A DNA stretch of 64,000 bases from Typha latifolia (lineage: Eukaryota; Streptophyta; Magnoliopsida; Poales; Typhaceae). Below, piece after piece: positions 22,459-34,371 of this stretch. Numbering within the stretch: position 1 is the stretch's first letter; every line of letters begins with the position of its first letter. The position numbers were made by a program, and so were the translations under genes. The notes beneath the pieces are model-generated. The model saw only the letters and a list, made by a program, of their open reading frames with translations, had not been told where the DNA came from and did not search any database. The DNA lies in assembly GCA_019914945.1 (NCBI GenBank), contig CM034101.1, positions 17,371,188-17,435,187 on the forward strand. Direction: 5' to 3'.

Positions 22459-25400
22459 ATGCAGTCGCAGTGCCTCGACGTCTGCGGTAACCTCACCCTC
22501 CCCCGCTTCCCATTCTTAGGGTTCCGCCCCCTCCAAATCCCCATATCCTCCCCTTCCTCCTCCTCCTCTTCCTCGGCTACTAGGGTTTCCGCCTCCCCTA
22601 GGATTTCCCGCGCCATTTCTAATGGCTACGGCGCGAATCCTAAGCGGAGAGTTGAATCCATCAAGGCGGCGAAGAGGAAGGAGAACATTTGGAGCATCGA
22701 CAACGAAGTCGCCGCCAAGGCCGCACTGGAGGAGAAACCGTCGGGTTTCAGGAGGAGGAGGAAGAGGAGGGAGAGAAAGGCGAGGTCCCCCGGGACGAAA
22801 GGGCGTGACTCTAGGGTTTTGGTTTCAGGAGCCATGCTTGTGGAGATTGAGACGGTTCTCCAGACCCAGGTGCCTTTAATCTGGCTAATGGATTGCTAAA
22901 GTTCGAATTTTTACCTTAAAATTTGGTCGTTTGGTAAGATTTTTTTCGTTGAGTATCTTTCTAATGGTTGGATGGTTTCGTGTAGGAACCGGTTATAAAA
23001 CCAGCTTGGGATACCTTTGCTAGCAGTATAAGTGGTATATGGAAGGGCGTCGGAGCTGTGTTCTCCCCGATTACTGCGGAGATGGAACCAATTGGAATAG
23101 GGAAACAAAATGAGAATCTTTATGATTGTTACACTCTATCCCACATTGAGAAGGTGCCGGCAGAGGGCCATGGCTCTGAAATTAGAAGGAAGACGAATTG
23201 GGTGACACTAAACCCTTCCGGAGAAACTAGAAAACATGCTAAGAGAGATGAGAGAAACGATGATGGGGATCAGAATGCCGGAAAAAGGGCCTCAAATGTG
23301 AGTCTCGATTTGCCTGTCTATGAGTCCTTTGATTTGAAGAGAAGTGACGTGTTGGAGGAAGATGCCATGGCCATGGAGCCAGGGCTTGTTTTCTTTGAGG
23401 TAGGATTTATTTTCTCTCATTCATGTCAATTACTTCATTCAATTATATTCTGATAGACTGATACTGAATGTCTCATTGGTACCCAAACATGAATTTTATA
23501 GTTTCTAGTTAGTAATGACACAAACCTTTAATCTACAAAATTGGTAATTATATCCTTTGTCTGCAAATGAGGCTTCAGAAGTGTCACAAATAGTGTGTGA
23601 GTTGTCTTAAATGCAGTTTAACATTGTAAGGATAATTGTTGATATCAGTCATTTTGAATTATAGAGGCATGCTTTCTCATGCATAGTCCATTGCAAGGTG
23701 ATTTTATCATTCACTGCTAGTGGAATACAAGGGAAAAAGTCTTAAAAAATGCGATTAACACTATATAATTATTAGGTCATTATTTAGAATCATCTAACAC
23801 ATTCCAGTGAGTGATAGCCAATTTCACCAATTGTGATCTCTGAGCAGGGCTGTGAGGTTTGGAATCCTGTCTTAAAGCCCTCTTTGATAAGGTAGGGTAA
23901 TCTGTGCCAGACTTGGTTGTGTTTCTATGGCACAAGAAGCAGTCAAGTGTTTGACAGCATGGATTAGGTGGATTAACTTAGCGGCAGTGTTAACGCTGAA
24001 TTTTCACCACTATTAGTTTAGTAATTTAGTAAATGATTGCAGAATTGTTGCTTAGGTGGGCAATTTTAGTGCCTTGTTGGTTTGCACAGTCCTTACTATG
24101 CGCTTACATTGGATCATTATCCAGTAAGTCCTTATAGGTAAGGATGTTTCCTGTATGTTATTCTTGATTCATGTATTATTGTTTCTTAATTTTTTGGTCA
24201 GAATGTTATTCCTGACACAGATTCCATATTTTGATTTGCTCTGCTATATAAATATCCTGCTGAATCTCAAAGAATCTTTTTTATTAATCTTTTTCCTTAT
24301 AAATTCTTACTGGTTTGTACATCTTTCAGGATGGCTCATATTCCAGAGGACCAGTTGATTTACCAGTTGGTGAATTTGATGAATCAAAATACTTTCTTTC
24401 TCCAACCTTCCAATTTGAACAAGTAAATTTTATGCAGCTTTTCAATTTTCTTTCTGCAGATTTTATGGAACTAATATTCTCACTGGCATGTACTTAATAC
24501 ACTACAGAGAAACAATTGGGTTGGCTGTTAGTGTAAGTAGGTGATATTGGAAAATTTGTTTATTTGTGTCTCTAGGTTCTCTGCATTTATTTATGCCTCC
24601 AGATCACCTTTTAGTTTTCATGCTAACCACCTCTTGAAATATCTTGTCTTTTTTCATGCCGTTGGCAAAAATGATGCACAACATGGACAACATGTAGTGG
24701 ACTGAAGCATAGGTAGCTAGTTTTTACCCAAATCTCATAAAGCTCTCAGCTGCTTGTGTTATCTCTTTGAACAATGTTGACGCACTTGTATGTCTCATAG
24801 ACAGGTGATGGTTTGTTTTTTTAAGGGTATGCTCAAATAGCAATGTGATTTATAAAACCCTCCCATTGCCACCCTCTCCTTGTATGCGAAAAAAATAAGG
24901 TGATTCAACTATTCCCTGAAGTCAAAATTTTCCATAGGCAATTGATTGCCAGTAGTCCAATACAACATCAACGTTTATGTGTCATTATCAGCTGGTGGTT
25001 GCTTTAGAAATTATATTTACTTTGTTATATGCTTACCTTATGGTCTTGATTTTTTAATAACATATATGGTATGGTCTTGTCTGCATAAGACTTTGAACTA
25101 CTGGTAAGAATCAAGTTCTTTGCAATATTTCATTTCTCAGTGTTTAGTTAAAGGATGCCACAAGAGATTGCGTATAGTTCATACTATCGAGTTTAATGAA
25201 GGGGGAAGCAGTATACAAATCGTAAGGGTTGCTGTATATGAAGAACAGTGGGACAGCCCAATTAATCTTCATGACGGACAGTAAGATTCTATCCTAGTCT
25301 TCTTACAAACTCTTACAGTTTTGCTATCTAAAGCATATCTGATGTCCTTCCACATTTTTCCACAAAACATACATAGTACATGGAAGATAGACATTATTGG

Positions 25401-26178
25401 TTATCTGATTAGAAGGGGAAGAACGGTAAGATTGCATTTCATTTTTGTTTGCAGTTTGTAAGATGCATTTAAAAGTTAATACATGACAATTATTGCAGTA
25501 TCTCAAATATATGAAGCAGGAAAGAAGTTTAGCTATCATATTCCATTTATAATGTCTTCTGTCAAAGAAAATTTAGTGATGGAAATCATCATCTCTTTGC
25601 AATGATCTGTATGACATTTTGCAGTGGTATAATTATTGTATCTCCTAGTTTTTTTTTCTTTTCGCACTAGCAAATTTTGCTTCTAAATGATTGATCCATT
25701 GTGATTTAAATGGAATGATATTGGAAATGATCTTCTGTGCAGCAATGTGCCTTTCGACCTGAAACCCATCTCACAAAGGAAACGTACCCAACCATCAGAA
25801 CTCACAGGTTCCTGGAAGGTGTTTGAGGTTAGCGCGACACCAATCTTCAGTGAAGCGATGGAAGTTGACGATGGACTTCCTTTAGTGTATCTGTGTACAG
25901 AGACCTTGAAGAAGAGAAGCTTGCCAGAGGCCTCTATCTTCTTCGGGGAGGAAGAGATGCTTGACTTGCAGGATGTCACAGTACTTTGGTTACCTGGTGG
26001 TGTCACTGGGTATGTTGATGTGGACCGGGATGGCATCCTCTGTATTGGAGTGGGTTGGTACTCAGACGAAGGGATTAACCTTGTGATGGAAAGAGATTAT
26101 GGTACTGATGGAAAGCTCAAGGAGGTTAGATGCAAAACTGAGGTCAAAAGAAGGTGGAATGAGCCAGCTGCTATGTAA
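22459..26178 (+). CDS. plastid-targeted protein of unknown function (possibly DUF3598-like)
   Basis: Five exons, 22459-22869, 22986-23399, 24330-24422, 25141-25280 and 25743-26178; the sum is 1494 nt, 497 residues. The start codon opens a Ser/Pro/Arg-rich transit-peptide-like region, followed by a basic segment (SGFRRRRKRRERKARSPGTK). The body contains WDTFASSISGIWKGVGAVFS, FSPITAEMEPIG, FFEDGSYSRGPVDLP, ELTGSWKVFEVSATPIF and LWLPGGVTGYVDVDRDGILC. The two G-W-K motifs and beta-rich pattern recall the cyanobacterial/plant DUF3598 (calycin-like) family; this is a memory-based suggestion, not a search result. No enzyme motif is visible. Exon phases are all consistent, so the gene model is firm even though the function is not. 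Confidence 0.85.
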
Positions 26179-27118
26179 TTCTTTTGAGCGTTTTCTTTTT
26201 CCCCTCAAAATCTGTTTTCTGATCTTCGGTGTTGATAAGCTTTCGTCTGCACTCATTTTCAAATCTAGTTAAGTTTGATAAGTTGAAGAACCCCCGTATA
26301 CAAATATCAAAGATATAATATTTCTCCATGCTTTAATTTGAAATTTTGGTCCCATCGAACTTGAAAGCAGGTAACCTGATAGCCAAGCTGCAATAAGATA
26401 AACCAGACAAACATACATTTACGGTTAGATCTAAATTCAGTTTAAATCCTATAGTTTTATTTATGTTATTTTATATTTCATGTAAAATAATATCAATTAT
26501 TTTTAAATAACTAATATTATTTTTAATGTGTTGAAAAGTTATTTACTTATTTATAACTTTTTCTCTAATTATTATTTTTAAATTCAATTTAATTTTAATA
26601 TAATATAAGAGGATAAAGTGACACAAATAAAATTATAGAGTAAATCTAACCACAAATAATTGAAATATAATTTCCCCTTGGAAAAAAAAGTTCATAACAT
26701 GTTTCCCATGAAAAAAGAAATCATAACATATTCAAGGGTGATAGAAGTAAATGTCATCAGTTCTAACCAGTAAGATAAAAAATGTAACATAAATATAAAA
26801 TTTTAGAAAGTAAATATTATTGACTTACTTGGGACATAAACAATCATATAACATTGGACACAAAGCAAACAGACAACAAGAGCTACAGAGATGCAATACC
26901 AAATGGCAAATCATGAATAGCTCTTCAAATTTTACAGATCATGTGATCCGAAGGCAAGTGTAAATTGGAGAAAACAGAGGGATACAACTCAATCTTGACG
27001 ATCGTAATTGACATTATAATATTAAGCAGTTTTAAACCAAAAGGTTGTCCCACAACCTATATTATTCAAGTCAAAATTTATTGCGAAGGAATTTTGTGGG
27101 CTTGAAGATTATGATAAC
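26179..27118. other. intergenic spacer between convergent genes
   Basis: AT-rich, no gene recognised. It contains the foldback element at 26423-26651 and the 3' flanks of the plus-strand plastid gene and the minus-strand NDPK gene. Confidence 0.5.
26423..26651. mobile_element. small foldback MITE
   Basis: The left end GGTTAGATCTAAATTC... and inverted right end GGTTAGATTTACTCTATAAT align and both continue into CTATA(A/G)TTTTATTT(A/G)TGT. About 229 bp, AT-rich, no coding. No target-site duplication is obvious. Confidence 0.5.
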
Positions 27119-28843
27119 TTAAGCCTCATAAATCCAGGGGTGAAGATTGCTCTGCCAGTTCGCAATGCCTTCAGGAAACCATAAAGCAATCTCCTTCCTT
27201 GCACTCTCAACCGAATCACTCCCATGAATAACATTCCTGCACAAGAATCAAATAAGCTCCAAATCAAAATATAATATATAAGACTACAAGTACAGGATAT
27301 TGAAAGAAAACTAACACGAGGTTATCGGAACAAAAGGAAATTCACAAAATTACCTGGAGATTTAAAAGGAGTTTGAATAAGTTAAATAGGAGAGAAGATA
27401 AATAGCAATAGAGAGTCATGGTAAATTTCTAATTTATCAAGCTTATTCCGGTCTTTGCTTCTTGTGGATAGAGCAATGTATACTCAGATTCATATATATA
27501 ATAGATGAGAATGATGAGGACAAGAACTCCATACTGCTAGCAAAAAGAATAGTATAAAAATTCAAGTACCATATATACCACAGTAGTTTATGGATATTTT
27601 ATAATTCCAGATTATCGGTTAGGCATTGTCTACAAAGTACTAATCCATGGAAAACATGGACAATCCTTGATATTCGAAAAAAGCTCAAAAAATTGTCTAC
27701 TTTGGATCGTATTTGGTACGATGAAAAAAAGTTACTTTTTTTTTGCAGCATTGCTTCTCCCCCTTTAGAAGACATTTCATCGCATTTAAATTATTTGAGT
27801 AACAAGACCATAGAAGAATTAAACCTCCTATAAATGGAATTATAGAATGAACATCATGAGCAAGCATGAGAAACCTCCTATTCTTATAAAATCTATTGCA
27901 TCTAAACAGGACCATCAATCACTTGCAAGCAGATGTTGTCAACCAAACTTACTTCCATGAGACAAGGCAATCAATGTAGTAATTCATCACTGTGCTTCTC
28001 ATTTGGAAGTCATTCAAATATCACAACATTTTATCATGATTAAAACTACCCAGGTGTACTCAGAATCAAAATTTAGCATATATCAAGAAAAGAGAAGACA
28101 TATACCTGCCAACTTCAACGGCATCACAACATTTTATCATGATTAAAACTACCCAAATGTACTCATAATCAAAATTAACGTCTACCAAGAAAAGAGATGC
28201 CATTCCCTGCCAACTTCAATAGCAAAATCCCCACGTATATCACAACATTTTATTATGATTAAAACTACCCAAATGTACTCATAATCAAACTTTAACATAT
28301 ACCAAGAAAATAGATGGCATTTACCTGCCAACTTCAACGGCAAAATCCCCACGTATGGTCCCAGGGGCAGCATCAGACGGTTTGGTGGCCCCGATTATCT
28401 TGCGACCGGTGAGGACCACGTCCTTTCCTTCCCAAACCATGGCCACTACCGGGCCCGAGACGATGTAATCCACCAATCCAGGGAAGAAGGGCTTGGTCGC
28501 GAGGTCAGCGTAGTGCTTCTCTGCGAAGGATCTCTCCACGCTCAAAAGCTTCATCCCTGGTTTTCAACCACCCAAAACACACCAAGGTTCGATCTTTCTT
28601 CTCCGTAACACCAAAATATACTATTATAGAAATTTGGGTAGTGCTCTTTTACCTTTCAGGTAGAAACCCTTCTTCTCAAATCGACTAATGATCTCACCGA
28701 CCTGATAGCGAACAAAAAACAGGCTTGATTAGATTCACATTAGAAGGAAAAGATCGATGCGATGCAAAAAGGAGATCGAGAAGAAGGACTACCAGGCCCC
28801 TTTGAACCCCATCGGGCTTGATCATGATGAAAGACTGCTCCAT
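27119..28843 (-). CDS. NDPK1: nucleoside diphosphate kinase 1 (cytosolic type)
   Basis: Four exons (minus strand): 28793-28843, 28653-28701, 28325-28556 and 27119-27236; 450 nt, 149 residues, the normal length for type I plant NDPK without transit peptide. Seen: [17 protein letters not shown] at the start, [18 protein letters not shown], the catalytic phosphohistidine His115 in [13 protein letters not shown], and the C terminus HPWIYEA. The enzyme moves the gamma phosphate from ATP to other NDPs. Intron 3 carries a tandem triplication that copies the end of exon 3 and its donor site (see repeat at 28020-28356). Confidence 0.95.
28020..28356. repeat. tandem triplication across the exon 3/intron 3 border of NDPK1
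   Basis: Three diverged units: 28020-28132, 28133-28238 and 28239-28356, each starting ATCACAACATTTTAT. The last unit includes the real end of exon 3 (coding GDFAVEVGR) and its donor. Unit 2 copies the same coding end (GDFAIEVGR) but its donor GT is changed to GG. Unit 1 keeps a GT donor after a shorter exon copy. Confidence 0.85.
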
Positions 28844-28925
28844 CACTTAGTTTTCTTCTTCTCAAATCAAAGAGAGCAGAGGAAAACCCTAACCTTGGAT
28901 GCGAGAAGAAGACGAGGGTTTTCCG

Positions 28926-28935
28926 TAATTATAAG
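28926..28935 (-). promoter_or_regulatory. possible TATA-like box of NDPK1
   Basis: The minus strand reads TTATAATTAC about 85-90 nt before the NDPK1 start. Weak, position-based call. Confidence 0.3.
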
Positions 28936-28949
28936 GAGAGGGATGTTTC

Positions 28950-30988
28950 GTGGCCGTCGGATCGATCAGTTCGGACTGCTCCAAAGTTTGACTTTCGAAC
29001 GGGTCGGATCCGGGTTCGGTTCTCGTCCTAAGGGCAGAGGATGCTCTGCAATTCTAGTTGTAGGAATTTTATACAGATAGATTCGGGGTTAGTTGTACTT
29101 GGTCCATTGGATGATATTGGGGGATGTCTTTGACCCTAATAAAAAAAAAAGTTGAGATAAAATTGGATTTTGGCTTTGCTTGATGTCAGAAGCAAATTGT
29201 TATAATACTCGCAATTTTATAATAAAAGACAATGAATCAAGGCGATCGTGATTCAATTGGATGTAGAAATATTAATTGCTCAAAAAAACCTATGGGCATT
29301 CATTCATAGCTAATGCTGAGTTAGGCCCTACGTGGCTCTCAAATAAATTAATTATGCGTTTCCTCATCTTCTCAGCATAATTTTTTTTTCCTGGATTCAA
29401 ATGAATTGGATATTTAATAATTACATGTCACTTATAGATCTTTGAATATCAAATCCTACTAGTAAACAGTATAAATCAAGGTTCAACTCTATATATATAT
29501 ATATATATATTAAGGTTCACATTTGGTAAAGCCTAGGTGGTCTAAAATTGAATTTCATAGTCTTTACTTATCAGATTCAAGTACATCAAAACAACTATCC
29601 GAAACAACAATTGTGACCTCTTTATTAGGGCTTCACCCTCTTCCTCTCTCTTCAGTGTCATCGCTATCTAGATGATTTCATCACTGATTATCCTTTATTC
29701 TCCTTACATAGCCATCTTGACTACAAAAAGAGAATGTAGTCTATTTTTTTTTCTCTTCTTCCTCCTTATCTCTCTTTTCCCTTTCCCTCCTTCGACACCG
29801 ACGTTAAATACAACGTTAAAATGGGCTTCTCTTCCTTCGCCTTTCACACCCCTCATACTCATCAAAAAGTTGGCTATACTGTTTCCTGGTGTGAGGAATG
29901 CCCTCCTCTCATATCTCTCTCTTTAGTAGCCTCTCTCTCTCTCTCTGACAAAGTGGGTATGGGCCTGAGTGGAGCCGACACTCCTCTCCCTAATATTTTC
30001 CCTAGTCACTTTGGCAAGGGACTCGACTAATTCTACTGGTGCAGGGATTTGTGGTGGTAATAAGATTTTTATGGCTACTCTCTCGCCAGGAACTTATTTC
30101 AAGATGGGAATAAATCTTCCTCCAATTTCTTATTACATGTGATTTTGGTGATAATTTAGACTCTTATCTTTCTTCATTAATCTTCTATTTAGTTTTTTTT
30201 TTTTTTTTTTTTGCAGGATCAACCTTGCCACATTGTTTCAAGATCCATAACGACCCTGATGAAGCTCTAGTTAGCTATCCCGGTTTGCTCGTGTATTTGA
30301 GTATTGTTTTATAAGTCCTCTAGTTTTAATGCTTACCATTTCTGATTGTGTCATTGGTGGGGCTGCTACAATCTCTCTTATAAAATATGTTTGGAATTAA
30401 TGAAATAGTAAGCATACGAGCTTTTCATTGGAGAAAAAAACAAGAACTATCAGTCTTTCTTTTCTAATATATTTTTATTGAATTATATCACTTCATTTTA
30501 ATCTAGAACGTCAATTATAATTATTATTTTTTACTACGACAATTCAGGTCCTTACTGCAGCCTGCAGGCTGCTCAGTCCATTTAAACGGGCCAAAGATGG
30601 GCCCACCGGGCCCAAATCCCGTGAAGTTGACACGATTAGGTGTAGGACTGTAGGTTGATCAGTGATAGAGAAGAAGGCAAGAGACAAAGGAAGTGTGCAA
30701 AGCAGAGTGGGGCCCAGGAAGAAGGGAATACCTAAAAGCACCAACTCTTGGCATCATGAGACAGAGGAAGGAGGTGGTCGGCTATGATTGCTCCCATGGA
30801 ATCCAGCAGCCTTGACAGCAAAGCCGTGGGCTTAACTGCAGGTGGATGTCTCCTCCAGTGTTTGTTCTTGTGTCCAACTCCTCTCTTTTTCATTCATACC
30901 AATGGCATTTATCAGATTACTTTTTGTTTTCTTCTTTCCTTTTTTTATCTTTCTTATGAATTTCCAATGTTACAAAGTGAAATCTTAT

Positions 30989-31028
<40 letters not shown>

Positions 31029-31103
31029 TGATATTAGGAATTGGAAACAAGCATTGAGGAGAAATGCATCATCCACTAAGATGACAAAAGAAGAGAGGCT
31101 CGA
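28950..31103. other. intergenic spacer with microsatellites
   Basis: No gene confidently recognised. It holds a (TA)n at about 29487-29510, a T-run at about 30198-30213, GGGCCC words at about 30594-30625 resembling site II promoter elements, and a (TA)n(CA)n at 30988-31028. A minus-strand extension of the gene at 31104-31957 may reach into 30730-30890 (see findings). Confidence 0.4.
30988..31028. repeat. (TA)n(CA)n microsatellite
   Basis: Compound dinucleotide repeat, TA then CA, seen directly. Confidence 0.95.
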
Positions 31104-31556
31104 TTACCTTTTGCCAAATGCCATCATGAAAAGATCTTGAGCATTGGATCTCTTCCGCTTCTGAGATGTAAATTTGGATCCTGAGTGCCTTTCTGCCACT
31201 TGATTCACCAACCTAGGGAAAGTGATTGACCCTTGATGATAAGAATGTCTCCAATATGATTTGACAATCCAACACAACTTGATGAGAGCAAAAGCCAGTT
31301 GTGGGGCAACAATGACTCTAATCCTCTCAAATGATGCTTGTATTGGTGTTTTCTGAGAACTAGATCAGTAGTAACAATACCAACTCAACCTTACAGACAC
31401 AACCAGTGAGAACCCCTCTTCACATTGTGTCAGTGTTTCAGTCTGCAAATTCGTGAATCTCTCGACCTTTTCAAACTTGGCACTTTAGATTATTCATTTC
31501 TACCTAATATAAATGTCTAAACTAGTCATAAGTTTTATCTTTATTGGGCTGTGATA

Positions 31557-31590
<34 letters not shown>

Positions 31591-31957
31591 AGAAGAAGAA
31601 GAAAAATAAAGGTAGAGTGTTCAACTTTAGGGTGTTGATTTCAGACCGAACTAACAAAGATATAAACAACTCTTTGAATTCCTGAACAGAAAATATTTGA
31701 AGTACCTCACAATTGGAAGGAACTTTATGCACTTTGCCACCTTCTCAACTCAAAGAAAAAAGGAAGTGGAAACTGGAGGAAGAGATCAAACCACCCACTA
31801 TCTCAAGATTCTTTGATGCCATAAATGAACATGGAGATGGATCTTGACAAACATAAATTTCAGGAGCCGTACTATTCGCACCTTCATGCTTTGCTTTGCT
31901 TGACCTTCCATTGTCTCCTCTACTTGGCCGTGTATCACTATCTAGTCTTGTTTCCAT
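31104..31957 (-). CDS. unrecognised multi-exon gene, short exons
   Basis: Proposed exons (minus strand): 31795-31957 (from METRLDSDTR), 31706-31743, 31395-31442 and 31104-31352; 498 nt, 165 residues. Junctions: G/GTGGTT to a long pyrimidine tract plus TTGAG/AAGG; GAG/GTACTT to TTTGCAG/ACTG; TCT/GTAAGG to TTCTCAG/AAAAC. Phases agree at all three joins and there is no internal stop. Fragments: CQDPSPCSFMASKNLEIV, GGKVHKVPSNCE, TETLTQCEEGFSLVVS, TPIQASFERIRVIVAPQLAF, WRHSYHQGSITFPRLVNQV and a basic end with SQKRKRSNAQD. I do not recognise the family. The true start and end are open: a donor AAAAG/GTAATC overlaps the stop, so a further exon near 30.7-30.9 kb is possible. Confidence 0.5.
31558..31603. 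repeat. (GAA)n microsatellite
   Basis: Imperfect GAA/AGA trinucleotide run inside a proposed intron of the 31104-31957 gene. Confidence 0.9.
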
Positions 31958-33504
31958 TACACCATCATGGTATCAACTCATAGAATGCTATTTAATAATG
32001 ACCTTCGTCAAATCTTTATATTATTCTAGTGTGGTAATAAGTCACTGTCAAGAATATTTTCTCATGTCTTTCTGCATCTCAGCTAGAAAGCTACACCAGT
32101 TGTTGAAGTGAAGTTTTTGAAGGTTTACTTCACTTGGGGAGTCACTTACTGTGGAAGAATTAAAACTATTGAGTGAGTGTGAGAGAGAGAGAGAGAGAGA
32201 GTGAGTGGAAAAGATAAGAGATTGAAATGGAAGTCATGATAGCTTTCTTCGGGAGGGCGGTCGAGTGGGGGAGAAGCGTCGATGGAGGACTGTTTGGATG
32301 TATCCCCAAGAGCTCATCATGATCATTTCACAAAGCCAAGGATCGATGGCTAAGTTGAGGAACAGATGGACCCCCTTCTTTTTACCCTCTTAGTATTCAT
32401 TCATTCTTCCCAGGAATTATATTCCAAGTGCAAATGGATAATGATACTTCCATAAGCAATTATGGCAGATGCCAATGACGATGACAATGAAAGCAACAAG
32501 TGCAGTAAAAAGTGAGAACCTCTTTGTAGTCTCCTAATCAGTTGGTTTCTCCTTGTCTGCTAGCTTTTCAAGTTCTTGTACACAGTTAACTCTTCTGAGC
32601 TCGTCGCAAGTTGCGATTAATATAATTTGTTATAATACCACCAATGTTTTATGACTCTAAATTTATACCAAAAAAAAAGAATGGCTTCATATGATGATCT
32701 GAAGAGCTTTTCAGAGGCTACAATTATAGAATTCTATCTGTTGTGAGAGAGAGATGGATTCACACCTGAAGCATTCTGCTTGAGTGCATGTAGAGACAGC
32801 ACGCATCAGGAGCTCAGTCCCAGTGTACGTTATATAATTTCGATGATCGAATAAGACAAACCAAGCTGCTATTTTCTTATGGGAAAAGAATTGGATTCCA
32901 TTATGTTGCCAGAAACTTTCCCTTTTAAACTTTACTTTCTGTAGAAAAAATAATAATAAATAAAAAACCCCTAAGGGTATTAGATATTGGCGGGTTTTTT
33001 TTTTTTTTTGGGCGCATAATCTTCAAATACGAATCAAAAGACTTAACTTAAAAAAGTAAAGTTAAGGTGAAATCAAATGTTACATAGTTCTAGAAGATGA
33101 TTACATTTACACTCAAGAGAATGAATCCTCACCATTGGAAGGATCATACAGTATACATATCACAAACTAGCTAGCGTTGGTATATGTCTTGTGCTCTGAC
33201 ATCGACCTGAGAACAAGAAAAGATCACTGTTAACATCAACAGCAACTACTAGTAGAAAATACTAATCATTAGACAACTACTACCACTGTGCATGTCTTCT
33301 CTGATTGACCACCACAACGAAGCAAAGCTCCATAAAGTGCTCAAAGTTTTAACCGGCACTCGTGGTTAATTGCTGTGCAAAGCACCAGAAGACTCGCCAA
33401 AGTTACATGTCTCACACCTTCAGTCATTACAAAAGCATTGTGTTAGAGGTTATAAGAAGAAGAGGAGAAGACTATACTCTATAGTAATAGCCATTAATTG
33501 CCTG
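31958..33504. other. spacer between divergent genes
   Basis: No confirmed gene. A (GA)n run lies at about 32186-32202 and a T-run near 32996-33009. The stretch 32160-32330 on the minus strand is pyrimidine-rich and could be the promoter and 5' UTR of the gene at 31104-31957. 33200-33504 should hold the WRKY promoter and 5' UTR. Confidence 0.4.
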
Positions 33505-34305
33505 ATGGAAGGAAGGGACGGAGTTGGAGTTCCCAGCTGCTATCCTCTAATGCAGCAGCAGCAAATGGATCACTTTGGGCAAGGAGAAGGAGATCTCAGT
33601 GGTTTTGGTTTATTACATGGAAGTGATCATCCATACCAAGCGCAGACTACTGCAGGCCTTTCCTATCACAACAATGCCATTATTTGTGAGAAGCCTGCTT
33701 CACTGTCCTCCTGGGGTAATGAAGAGGTATATATCTATATATGTGCATAATACACTTGCACTTTCTGTTTGTATGCATGAGATTCTTCGTCTCTCTCTAA
33801 TTTTTTAGCACTATGATCAAATACTATGATCAAAATAATCAGGTGGGGACCTCAGAGATCAAAGTTGGAAACGATCAGACTAGCTCTTGCAAGGATGGTG
33901 CTAATTCGTGGTGCACATCTCTAATCATCTCCATTTATATATATATCATCTCTCTGTGTGATCTCTTCCTGGTTGTAAAAGGTTCACGTCTCAAGTAGGT
34001 GGAGGAGCTCGGCGGCGGAGAAGGGAAAGGTGAAGATGAGGAGGAAGATGAGAGAGCCAAGGTTCTGCTTCCAGACTAGGAGTGATGTTGATGTACTAGA
34101 TGATGGCTACAAGTGGAGGAAGTATGGGCAAAAGGTTGTCAAGAATAGCCTCCATCCAAGGTATAACTTCCTATTCTCTGGAAAATATAAACTATTTATC
34201 TGCTATTTTAATTAGTTGCAAGTGTTACATATATGTGTTCATTTTAATCTTCAACAAAGCGTAACAGCAGTGATCCATCTAATGTGGCGACTTCTAGGCT
34301 CTCTA

Positions 34306-34371
<66 letters not shown>

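Noticed and set aside
30784..31140. Plus-strand 118-codon frame running through the (TA)n(CA)n repeat
   Set aside because: It contains the microsatellite as YIYIYTHTHTHT-type sequence and its 3' part is antisense to the better supported minus-strand exon.
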